From an uncultured Collinsella sp. (GTDB lineage: Bacteria > Actinomycetota > Coriobacteriia > Coriobacteriales > Coriobacteriaceae), in assembly GCA_900544095.1 (NCBI GenBank), contig UQTV01000001.1, positions 186,001-250,000 of the forward strand: a stretch of DNA of 64,000 nucleotides. Direction: 5' to 3'. Below are positions 9,072-17,123 of the stretch, piece by piece; positions within the stretch are counted from its first letter, which is position 1, and each line of letters begins with the position of its first letter. Below the pieces are notes generated by a model. That model ran no database searches, was not told the DNA's origin, and worked only from the letters and a program-made list of their open reading frames with translations. A program made the position numbers and the translations under genes.

Positions 9072-11141
9072 CTATCGAACCGAAGAATCGCCCGAGGCCG
9101 AAGAGGTATCGGGCTCGTCATAAATCGCGCCGAGCACGTCGCGCACGACATGCATCGCGGTATCTGAGCCACCGCCGCCCTGCTCCAGGACAGTAGCGAT
9201 GACATACTTGGGATCATCGGCCGGCGCATAGGCGCAGAACCACGCGTATTCGTCCTCGCCGCTTTTCTCGCCCGTGCCCGACTTGCCGTATACCTGCGGC
9301 GTCAGGGTGCCAAAGTGAGCCGCCAGGGACGTCGATGCCGTGTAAATCACGTCGTGCATGCCGTTGCGAACAAGAGCCAAATCCGAATCGCTGTTGATCT
9401 TGGCCTCCAGGCGCTTCTTCTTGCCTTTGCCGTTGTACTTATAGGCATCGCCGTCGCCATCGCGCGACACGGCAGACAAAAACACGTGAGGCACGTACTG
9501 CTTACCGCCGTTGGCAAGGCCCATGTAGGCGCATGCCATCTGCAAAGGCGTCACCAAAATGTCGCCCTGGCCGATGGCAATGTTGGTCATATCGCCGGCA
9601 TTCCACTTGCGGTCCTCGGCAGATGCGTCGGTGAAGTACGACTCTTTCCACTCGGCATCGGGAATACGGCCCGCGCCCTCACTCGGCAGATCGATACCGC
9701 AGGTCTTGCCTAGGCCCCAGCGACGAAAGACCTCCTGCAGGCCCTCGGAATGTTTCTCGTCATAAAAGAACGCCTTGCCCATGTCGTAGAAGACGGGGTC
9801 GCACGAGTTGGCGATACCCGACTGCAGCGTCATGGTGCCGTGGCCGGAATGCAGCCAGCAGTACTTGCCCCACGACTTGCCCAGACCCGTCCAATAGCCC
9901 GTGCAGTTGGTCGTCTGCCCCGACGTGTAGGTTCCAAACTCAAGACCGGCCAGTGCCGAGAGCGGCTTGATGGTCGAAGCCGACATGTACTGTCCGCTAA
10001 TGGCGCGGTTGAGCAGCGGGTGCGAACCCTCGTCATCGTTGAGCTCAGTCCACACATCGTTGGAGATGCCGCCGATAAACACCGACGGATCGAACTTGGG
10101 CTCGCTCGCCATGCCCAGAATCTCACCATTGTTGGGATCGAGGCACACCACGGCGCCGTTGCCGGCGTTACTGTGGCCCGTGGTCTTGGCAAGCTCGATA
10201 GCACTCGACAGCGCCGTCTCACAGGCCTGTTGGATTTTAAGGTCGAGCGTGAGTTTAATGTCGGAGCCGGCCTTCGCGGGCACGGCGCCAGCCTGACCGG
10301 TCACATTGCCCGAGGCATCGACCTTGACGGTCTGCTCGCCACGAATACCCTGCAGCAGGTTTTCGTAGTAGCTCTCAACGCCCGCTTGGCCCACGATATC
10401 GCCCGACTGGTACGTAATCTTGCCAGCAGAAGCATCATCATCGCCAGAGGTTTTCTTATTCTGAGCCTCGAGCTGCTCGGAGGTAATGGTGCCGGTATAG
10501 CCCAAGATATGGCATGCCGTCTCGCCATATGGATACTGGCGCTCGGTACGCTCGGCAATCTTGACACCCGGGAACTCGCCGGCATGCTCCTGAATATAGG
10601 CGACCGTGGAGCGACGGACGTCCGTCGCGATGGTATGCAGGCTCTGGGCGCCCTCGGAATTGTCCTGGATATTGCGCAGAACCGCCACGTAGGGCATACC
10701 GAGCACGTTGGCAAGATGGCGAACCAGAACCTCATCCTCGGCAAGATCGCGGTAGGCCACGACAGCAAGTGAGGGACGGTTCTGGACAAGCGCCACGCCA
10801 TTGCGATCGAGGATGCGGCCGCGCACAGCGGGTGTGGTAACGGTGCGAGTCTGATTGCTATTAGCCTGCTTCTCGTAATAGTCCGACGAGACCATCTGCA
10901 TGCCCCACAGCTTGACGGCAAGCGCCGCAAACATCGCGCCCACACCCGCGGTGAGGATGGAAAAACGGCCCTTAAAGGCGGTCGCCGCGGTATTGCCCTC
11001 GCCCTCGGTGGCGCGCGGGGCCGTTCCATGCTGCGTATCGTAGGTAAAACGGGAATCGCCCCGACGCATGATGACCAGCGCGACCACGATGGCCACGACC
11101 AGCACGATACCGGCGATAATAACCGTCATCTGGGAAGACAT
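9072..11141 (-). CDS. mrdA: Penicillin-binding protein 2 (class B transpeptidase)
   Basis: PBP2 cross-links peptidoglycan during side-wall growth. The transpeptidase motifs are all visible: active-site SxxK in SASTIKPLSA, SxD in IANSCDPVFYD, and KSGTGE as the KTG-type box. A dimerisation domain precedes them (RGRILDRNGVALVQNRPS at about 105-122). Unusually the N-terminus has two hydrophobic segments, one at about 5-24 (VIIAGIVLVVAIVVALVI) and the usual anchor at about 60-80, joined by a polar linker. The gene is between mreD and rodA, giving the standard elongasome order. Confidence 0.94.
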   Translation of the reverse strand: MSSQMTVIIAGIVLVVAIVVALVIMRRGDSRFTYDTQHGTAPRATEGEGNTAATAFKGRFSILTAGVGAMFAALAVKLWGMQMVSSDYYEKQANSNQTRTVTTPAVRGRILDRNGVALVQNRPSLAVVAYRDLAEDEVLVRHLANVLGMPYVAVLRNIQDNSEGAQSLHTIATDVRRSTVAYIQEHAGEFPGVKIAERTERQYPYGETACHILGYTGTITSEQLEAQNKKTSGDDDASAGKITYQSGDIVGQAGVESYYENLLQGIRGEQTVKVDASGNVTGQAGAVPAKAGSDIKLTLDLKIQQACETALSSAIELAKTTGHSNAGNGAVVCLDPNNGEILGMASEPKFDPSVFIGGISNDVWTELNDDEGSHPLLNRAISGQYMSASTIKPLSALAGLEFGTYTSGQTTNCTGYWTGLGKSWGKYCWLHSGHGTMTLQSGIANSCDPVFYDMGKAFFYDEKHSEGLQEVFRRWGLGKTCGIDLPSEGAGRIPDAEWKESYFTDASAEDRKWNAGDMTNIAIGQGDILVTPLQMACAYMGLANGGKQYVPHVFLSAVSRDGDGDAYKYNGKGKKKRLEAKINSDSDLALVRNGMHDVIYTASTSLAAHFGTLTPQVYGKSGTGEKSGEDEYAWFCAYAPADDPKYVIATVLEQGGGGSDTAMHVVRDVLGAIYDEPDTSSASGDSSVR

Positions 11142-11154
11142 CTACGGGCCTCCC

Positions 11155-11721
11155 CTATTTGAGCTTGCGGGTCTTGGGCTTAAAGCGCATACCCGTCTGG
11201 CGTCCGCCACGTGCGGAGAATCCATAGCCGGACTGCGGCACGACGCCGGACATCAAAAATGGAATGGCAACCAGACCCGTCAGGATCGAAGACGGCAGCG
11301 CATGACCGAAGATCGCCACGACAAAGCTCGTCTCCAAACCCATAAACAGCAAGATGATGCTGTAGATCACATTAATGACGAACGCGAAGGCGCCCACCGT
11401 GATGCCGCGCGCACTCGGGGCACCGCCCGTCTGACCGGCGGCGCTATGCACCAGGGCAAAAGAACCCACGGTCAGCAGGAGCGACATAACGCCCACCGGC
11501 ACGGCAGCGGAAAGGTCATAGAACAAGCCGCTGCAAAAACCGCACACGACGGCACGGGTCGGGTCGCCCGAGAACACGCTTATGCACACCAGGATAATCA
11601 TAAAGTTGACGCGACCGCCCGCAATGGAGATCTGCGGTGCCAGGCCTGCCTGCAGCAGCACGCACACGATGGCGGCGATTACAAACGTACGGGAGCTCAT
11701 CCCCTGCTCGTGTAGATCCAT
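11155..11721 (-). CDS. mreD: Rod shape-determining protein MreD
   Basis: MreD is a small integral membrane protein of the elongasome that contacts MreC. About five to six hydrophobic segments are seen, such as TFVIAAIVCVLLQAGLAPQIS and NFMIILVCISVFSG, the latter with the typical position for the family. The frame extends to 11727, but AGGGGG is seven bases before the ATG at 11721 and only one base before the earlier ATG, so 11721 is preferred. A Lys/Arg-rich C-terminal tail should be cytoplasmic. It lies between mreC and mrdA. Confidence 0.88.
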   Translation of the reverse strand: MDLHEQGMSSRTFVIAAIVCVLLQAGLAPQISIAGGRVNFMIILVCISVFSGDPTRAVVCGFCSGLFYDLSAAVPVGVMSLLLTVGSFALVHSAAGQTGGAPSARGITVGAFAFVINVIYSIILLFMGLETSFVVAIFGHALPSSILTGLVAIPFLMSGVVPQSGYGFSARGGRQTGMRFKPKTRKLK

Positions 11722-11732
11722 GGACATGCCCC

Positions 11733-12731
11733 CTATTCGCTCGAGCCGGAATCGGTCGTCTCGGACGTGTCGGAACCGTCATCCGAGCTCTCGTCCTTCG
11801 TCTTGGTCGCAGCATCGCGCGACGTTCCCTGCGGCGTGCTATTAGCGGTGCTCACGTCCTCATCCGAGGCCGACTGTTCGTCGGTCAGCGAGGTGATGAC
11901 CAGCACTTCCTCGTTGTTCTCGGCCGTCGTCTGGGCGCGCACCACAATGGTGTAGTACACGTCGTTTGCGGATTTTTCAACCGACGAGACGGTGCCGAGC
12001 GGTAGACCCTTGGGGAACACACCGCCAATGCCCGAGGTCACGATGATGTCTCCAACCTTAACATCGGAGTCGACGCTCACGTACTCAAGACGCAGCGTGC
12101 CGTCAGCCTGACCCTGCAGCATACCCTGGGCGCGCGTGTCCTGCACCATGGCGGATACGCCGGAGTTCTCGTCGCCAATCAGGCGCACGGTAGAGGTCTT
12201 GGCCGATACCTCGATAATCTGGCCGATAACACCGGCAGAACTCGTCACGGGCATGTTGATGGTAAGCCCGTCGGCAGAGCCCTTGTCGATGGTAACGGTC
12301 GAGGTCCAGGCATCGCCGGAGGCACCAACGATACGAGCAGCGGTCGATTTGAGGTTATAGGTCGACTGCAGGCCGACCAGCCCCTCCAGACGCTCGGCGG
12401 TCTTTTGAGCCTCGGAGAGCTCAGCAACCTTAGAGGTCAGTTCCTCGTTTTGCTTCTTAAGCTCGTCAAGCGTGTCCTGCGACGCCGTAAGGTTAGAGAA
12501 CACGTTACCGATCGCATTGAAGGGAGCCGCCACAGCCGAGCCCACAAAGCGCACCGGCGAGGTAATCGTCGTCACGCCCGAGCGCACGGCATGAATCGGT
12601 CCTGCCTCGCCCTCGCGGATGTAAAACGTGAGCAGCAACACCGAAATCAGGCTGAAAACAATCAACGGGCGCATACCCGTTGATTGTCGCTTGGTATTCA
12701 GATTTGTGGAGAAACCCGAAGATCGTGCCAA
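11733..12731 (-). CDS. mreC: Cell shape-determining protein MreC
   Basis: MreC is a bitopic protein that bridges the cytoplasmic MreB filament and periplasmic/extracellular wall synthases. A single membrane anchor (about 21-40), a coiled coil rich in Glu, Lys and Leu (about 75-115, with LDELKKQNEELTSKVAELSE) and the beta-rich MreC core with VTSSAGVIGQIIEVSAKTSTV are in order. The last 45 residues are a low-complexity Ser/Thr/Asp tail. Translation starts at TTG 12731 with AAGGTGGA upstream. Confidence 0.93.
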   Translation of the reverse strand: MARSSGFSTNLNTKRQSTGMRPLIVFSLISVLLLTFYIREGEAGPIHAVRSGVTTITSPVRFVGSAVAAPFNAIGNVFSNLTASQDTLDELKKQNEELTSKVAELSEAQKTAERLEGLVGLQSTYNLKSTAARIVGASGDAWTSTVTIDKGSADGLTINMPVTSSAGVIGQIIEVSAKTSTVRLIGDENSGVSAMVQDTRAQGMLQGQADGTLRLEYVSVDSDVKVGDIIVTSGIGGVFPKGLPLGTVSSVEKSANDVYYTIVVRAQTTAENNEEVLVITSLTDEQSASDEDVSTANSTPQGTSRDAATKTKDESSDDGSDTSETTDSGSSE

Positions 12732-12752
12732 ATGGAATCCACCTTTTGGAAA

Positions 12753-13796
12753 TTAAGCATTGGTCTGGACGAAGCCGCCATCAAACGCATTGGCCTCGAG
12801 CACGCGGGCACAGCCGTTAACAACGTTATCGAGCGCCGTGGGGCTGACGTTGACCGAAACGCCGGTCTCATCGCGCAGGCGCACGTCGAGACCACGCAGC
12901 AGCGCGCCGCCACCGGTCAGCAAAATGCCGTAGTACATAAGGTCCGAGGCAAGATCGGGAGGCGTAGCGTCGAGTGCGTCCTTGACGGCCTTGGCCATCT
13001 CGTCGAGCGGCTTGTTGAGCGCGCGACGAATCTCCTCGCTCTCGATGCGCACGGTCTTGGGCAGACCGGTGATCACGTCGCGGCCGTTGACCTCGACGTC
13101 GAGTTCGTCCTTAAGCGGCACGGCGGAGCCGACCTTGATCTTGATGTCCTCTGCCGTACGCTCGCCGATGGCCAGGTTGTAGGCATCGCGAACGTGCGTG
13201 AGGATGGCCTGATCGAACTCGTCGCCGGCAATACGGATGGACTGCGAGACGACGATGCCGCCCATAGCGATAACGGCAACCTCGGTGGTACCGCCGCCGA
13301 TGTCGATGACCATGGAGCCGGTGGGTTCCTCGACGGGCAGGTCGGCGCCGATAGCAGCTGCCATAGGCTCTTCGATCAGATAGGCCTGGCGGGCACCGGC
13401 CTGGATCGTGGCCTCAAAGACAGCGCGCTTCTCGACCGACGTGACACCGGAGGGAACGCAGACGACAACACGCGGACGCGGAGTCCACGGATAGCGCTTC
13501 TCGGACGCCTTGTCGATAAAGTAGCGAAGCATGGCCTCGGTAACATCGAAGTCGGCGATGACGCCGTCCTTCAGGGGACGAACGGCCACGATGTTGCCGG
13601 GCGTACGGCCGAGCATGCGCTTTGCCTCGATACCGACCGCCAGGATGCGCTCGTCGTTCTTGTCGATGGCAACAACAGAGGGCTCGCGAATAACGATGCC
13701 CTTGCCGCGCACGGAGACAAGCGTATTTGCGGTGCCGAGGTCGATGGCAAGATCGCCCGCATAGCTACCGAAGAACATATCCATCAAAGAAAACAA
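12753..13796 (-). CDS. mreB: Rod shape-determining protein MreB (actin-like)
   Basis: MreB is the bacterial actin homologue that organises lateral wall synthesis. The phosphate-binding loops of the actin/Hsp70 ATPase fold are visible as DLGTANTLV near the N-terminus and DIGGGTTEVAVIAMGG in the middle. Length (347) is standard. The start is a TTG with AGGAG five bases upstream; the next ATG (13784) is too far from that site. It is the first of the mreB-mreC-mreD-mrdA-rodA series. Confidence 0.96.
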   Translation of the reverse strand: MFSLMDMFFGSYAGDLAIDLGTANTLVSVRGKGIVIREPSVVAIDKNDERILAVGIEAKRMLGRTPGNIVAVRPLKDGVIADFDVTEAMLRYFIDKASEKRYPWTPRPRVVVCVPSGVTSVEKRAVFEATIQAGARQAYLIEEPMAAAIGADLPVEEPTGSMVIDIGGGTTEVAVIAMGGIVVSQSIRIAGDEFDQAILTHVRDAYNLAIGERTAEDIKIKVGSAVPLKDELDVEVNGRDVITGLPKTVRIESEEIRRALNKPLDEMAKAVKDALDATPPDLASDLMYYGILLTGGGALLRGLDVRLRDETGVSVNVSPTALDNVVNGCARVLEANAFDGGFVQTNA

Positions 13797-13856
13797 CGCA
13801 ACTCCTGATGTGTTGGATGATTGCTGGAAAACTACTAGCTCATCATACTAGCGCAA

Positions 13857-13889
13857 GCCCGGCACCTCACTTGCGGTGAAGCGCCGGGC
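13857..13889 (-). terminator. Hairpin between the TPR gene and mreB
   Basis: GCCCGGC (13857-13863) and GCCGGGC (13883-13889) pair, and an inner CACC/GGTG pair extends the stem. No clear T-run follows on either strand, so this may be a weak or factor-assisted terminator separating the TPR gene from the elongasome genes. Confidence 0.4.
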
Positions 13890-13911
13890 AAAGCTAAATC
13901 CCATAAGGTCA

Positions 13912-15216
13912 CTACTGGTTGTCAGCAGCCGAGAAATCCATATCGAGCGAAGAAACGGCCCAGCCGATATGATTGTCGGAGCGCACGAATTTGACGGTGT
14001 ACTCCTGCTCGCCGCCCTTGGACAGCGATGCCTTCACCTTAGCGGTCGTCTCGGTCATGGACTGATCCATGCCCTCGACGGACACGGTGGCACCCTGCGG
14101 AATCGAGGAGATGATCATCGACTTAGCGTCCTCGGACAGGCTCGAGGCCAGGCAAGACTCGGCCTTTGCGGTGTCACCGTCACCGGCAGCCTGGAACAGA
14201 TCGGTAACGACAGACTCCTGAGACGGGAAGCCAAAGCCGCGCGTGTAGGCAAAGCCCAGACCGCCCGCGGCGATCAAAATGAGCAGAAGCAGCACGATGA
14301 AGACTTTGAGGCCCGTGTGGCGATGGCGGCGACGGACCTTGGCCTGCTTACGATCCTGACGGTCCTGCTGGACCATCTCGGACTCGGACAGCGTAAAGAA
14401 GCCGGTGTCCGAGGGATCGGGCATAAACTGACCGGTCGCGCCCGTAGGATCGAGCGGATCGACGGCAGGAGCGTCCATCGCGGGCGCCGGAGCCGTGGCC
14501 ATAGCCGTCTGGGCAGACAGCGCAGCAAGCGAATCCTGCACGCGGGCAAGCTCATCGGCCTGCTCGGAGGTGAGCTGGTAGATGCCATCGGCAGTAGCGG
14601 CGTTAAAGGCGTCGAGTGCGTCGGAGGGACGGCCGGCGGCAGAAAGCGCCTGACCCATGCCGGCGTTGAGCGCACGCGTGTCGTCGCGGGGGCCGGCAAA
14701 GTCGATAGCCGTGCGGTAGGTCTCCACGGCATCCGCCGGACGGCCGAGCTTAATGAAGCAACGACCGAGCTCGCCGAGTGCGGCGGCAGGAGCCGGATTG
14801 GCGCCGTCGATGGCAGCCTGACGGAAGGCGGTTCCCGCGTTGGCATAGTCGCCCGACTGGAACAGCGCATTACCCAGGCCCAGATAGGCCTTGAACGGCG
14901 TGGCATAGGAAGCATCCTGTGTAGCAGCAGAGAACGCCTGGGCGGCCGTCGTGTAGTCGCCCACGGCGGCGAGCGCCTTGCCGCGGTTGGTGAGCAGCGC
15001 GCCGCGCTTGCCGTAGGTGCCGTCGTTGAGGGCGGCGGCATAGGCCTCGGCGGCCTCGGCATACATGCCCAGGTGCATCAAGGCGTTACCACGAAGGTGA
15101 TCGGCCTCGCCCATAATCTCATCGGGAGTTTTTGCCGCCCCAAGCATCTGGGCTGCAGCGGAAAAATCACCCGCGCGGTAAGCGGCGCGGCCCTGTTGGA
15201 TCAGCTGGCTATTCAA
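13912..15216 (-). CDS. TPR-repeat membrane protein with extracytoplasmic C-terminal domain
   Basis: The N-terminal 200 residues are a chain of tetratricopeptide-like repeats (for example GNALFQSGDYANAGTAFRQA and GDYTTAAQAFSAA), a fold for protein-protein contacts. A linker ends in a basic RRRHRHTG cluster before one membrane helix (FIVLLLLILIAAGGLGFAY, about 305-325). The remaining 110 residues would be outside the cell and resemble DUF4878-type small domains with an accumulating-residue pattern. The basic cluster before the helix predicts an N-in topology. Start TTG 15216 follows AAGGGGA. No specific partner is evident; it lies upstream of the cell-shape genes. Confidence 0.65.
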   Translation of the reverse strand: MNSQLIQQGRAAYRAGDFSAAAQMLGAAKTPDEIMGEADHLRGNALMHLGMYAEAAEAYAAALNDGTYGKRGALLTNRGKALAAVGDYTTAAQAFSAATQDASYATPFKAYLGLGNALFQSGDYANAGTAFRQAAIDGANPAPAAALGELGRCFIKLGRPADAVETYRTAIDFAGPRDDTRALNAGMGQALSAAGRPSDALDAFNAATADGIYQLTSEQADELARVQDSLAALSAQTAMATAPAPAMDAPAVDPLDPTGATGQFMPDPSDTGFFTLSESEMVQQDRQDRKQAKVRRRHRHTGLKVFIVLLLLILIAAGGLGFAYTRGFGFPSQESVVTDLFQAAGDGDTAKAESCLASSLSEDAKSMIISSIPQGATVSVEGMDQSMTETTAKVKASLSKGGEQEYTVKFVRSDNHIGWAVSSLDMDFSAADNQ

Positions 15217-15227
15217 GGAAGTCCCCT

Positions 15228-15770
15228 TTACTCGTGAACGATCTCGACATGGACGATCTCGTCGCCGGCACGCAGTTGCGAAATCACATCGAGACCCTCG
15301 ACCGTGGTACCAAAGACGGTGTAACCGGAATCGAGGTTATGCTGGGCACCCAGGCAGAAGTAGAACTGCGAACCCGCGGAATCGGGGTCCATGGAGCGTG
15401 CCATGGCAAGGGCGCCATCGACATGGCTGTTGCGCGGATTGGTGGCGAACTCGCCCTTGATGCAGTAGCCGGGGCCACCGGTACCGGGCATGCCGTCGGG
15501 GCCCTCAAGACCGGCGGCGACGTCGGCGCCGGACATGTCGCGGGTATTGGGGTCGCCGCCCTGGATAACAAAGCCGGGCACATAGCGATGGAACTTAAGG
15601 CCATCATAGAAACCCATCGTGGAAAGCTCGCAGAAGTTCGCGACATGAATGGGAGCGCCCTCGCCGTCAAACTTGACCTTGATGGTACCCTTCGACGTCT
15701 CGATAACGGCGCACTCGTCGCCGGCAAGCTGATACTCGGGCGTGTAGAGCTCTTTCTTAAAACCAAACAT
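15228..15770 (-). CDS. Peptidyl-prolyl cis-trans isomerase, cyclophilin type
   Basis: Cyclophilins isomerise X-Pro bonds during protein folding. The active-site signatures are present: FHRYVPGFVIQGGDP and SQFYFCLG, and the family's single-domain length of about 180 residues. No signal peptide is seen, so it should be cytosolic. It begins with MFGFKKELYTPEYQL, a short N-terminal extension before the barrel. The TPR gene follows 11 bases after its stop, so the two are probably co-transcribed. Confidence 0.92.
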   Translation of the reverse strand: MFGFKKELYTPEYQLAGDECAVIETSKGTIKVKFDGEGAPIHVANFCELSTMGFYDGLKFHRYVPGFVIQGGDPNTRDMSGADVAAGLEGPDGMPGTGGPGYCIKGEFATNPRNSHVDGALAMARSMDPDSAGSQFYFCLGAQHNLDSGYTVFGTTVEGLDVISQLRAGDEIVHVEIVHE

Positions 15771-15877
15771 GTGGTTCCCTCCTCGTGCGTTTAAAGCATA
15801 TTTGTACGAATTGTAGCAATAAGCATGGGCTTACATCAATTGCGCACGTAGGTTATGCCGACTATGGCGAACTAATT

Positions 15878-17020
15878 TTAGGAATGCTGCTGCGGCTTCC
15901 AGGAGCCCACGTTGGCGTCGTACTGGTTCAGTGCGCTGTTGCCGCCCTGTGCGATGGGCGCCAGGATCTCGCTTTGGTGAGAACTCATCGACTCGCCATC
16001 GGGAATGGCCAGCGAGATGTCCCAGCTCTGGCAGATCACGTCGACGCGCTCATACATCCACTCGGCAAGCTGCTTTAAGTGGGCAATGTCATCCGCATAG
16101 ACCGTATCGTCCTGTACTTTCAGGTTGTTGAGCTCATCTTGCGTCTTTTTAATCTGGTCGCGCAGGGCGTAAGCACTCTGCGACAGCTCCTGACGGATGG
16201 ACAGCGGCGTTCGGAGATAGCCGTTGTTAAAGGAATCGATGACCTCGCCGATCTGATCCTCGTCAGCATAGGACACGATGGTCTGATACAGACCGTCGAG
16301 CCTGGTATAGAGCTGATCATCGGTGAGCACGGTTTCTTCCTGGACCACCTCGGCAGAATCGTCCTGCTTGGTATCGTCCTCAGTCGCCTCGCCCTTTTGG
16401 CGCGTGGGGAAGGTGGTTTGTGCAGCTTGGCCAAACTGGTCGTAAAAGCCGGGCATAACACCCATGGGATCGGTCGTCACGAACCAATAGGCACTACCGC
16501 ACACAAGGGCAAGGAACGCGATGACAATAAGCGGCTTGGGAATATGACGCTTGTGCTTGTGATAGGCGTCCTCGTCGGGATGCACCTTGCGCTTGGGTTT
16601 TTGAGCATCGTCATGCAGGGAAACGGGCATGGGAATATCGACCTTGGGGATACCGAAATCCTTATCGAAAGCCGGCAGCACGCAGGTCTCATTGGGGTCG
16701 GCGGCGTCCGAAAGCACCGCAGCGGCAGAGGCCGGCGCATGCGGCACCTCGGTATCGATCTGCTCTTGCGTTAGGCGCGGAAAGCCCGCCGTGCGGCCCG
16801 CTGCCAGGTCGGATGCTGCCGCGTCCTCGGAGAGGATACCCGGAGCGGGGCGTCCGCATTTGGGGCACGTACGATCATGCGGAGAAAGACGGGCACCGCA
16901 GCCCTCACAGAACACGAACTCAGTGTGCTCGGGACCATCGCCCGGACCCACATAGGCGTTGCAGTAGGGGCAGAACGAGGCGCCGTCCTCGATAGTCTTA
17001 AGGCAATGCGGGCAGATCAC
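15878..17020 (-). CDS. Zinc-ribbon membrane protein of unknown function
   Basis: Two four-cysteine zinc ribbons open the protein: CPHCLKTIEDGASFCPYC and, 30 residues on, CEGCGARLSPHDRTCPKC. A long polar linker leads to a single membrane helix (LIVIAFLALVCGSAYWFV, about 165-182), then a 190-residue exported domain rich in predicted helices with heptad-like leucines. The frame opens at TTG 17050, but AGAGG lies four bases before the GTG at 17020 and starting there gives MICPHC, the usual opening of such proteins. Zinc-ribbon plus one helix is common in Gram-positive envelope proteins; the role is unknown. Confidence 0.65.
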   Translation of the reverse strand: MICPHCLKTIEDGASFCPYCNAYVGPGDGPEHTEFVFCEGCGARLSPHDRTCPKCGRPAPGILSEDAAASDLAAGRTAGFPRLTQEQIDTEVPHAPASAAAVLSDAADPNETCVLPAFDKDFGIPKVDIPMPVSLHDDAQKPKRKVHPDEDAYHKHKRHIPKPLIVIAFLALVCGSAYWFVTTDPMGVMPGFYDQFGQAAQTTFPTRQKGEATEDDTKQDDSAEVVQEETVLTDDQLYTRLDGLYQTIVSYADEDQIGEVIDSFNNGYLRTPLSIRQELSQSAYALRDQIKKTQDELNNLKVQDDTVYADDIAHLKQLAEWMYERVDVICQSWDISLAIPDGESMSSHQSEILAPIAQGGNSALNQYDANVGSWKPQQHS

Positions 17021-17123
17021 GGCATCCTCTTTTCGAAGCAATTCAAACAATCGAGGTTAGAGCATAACATCGCCACGGCCCCACAGGAGCAAGGCACCAA
17101 TTCAACATCGCCAGGGCGCGTAG

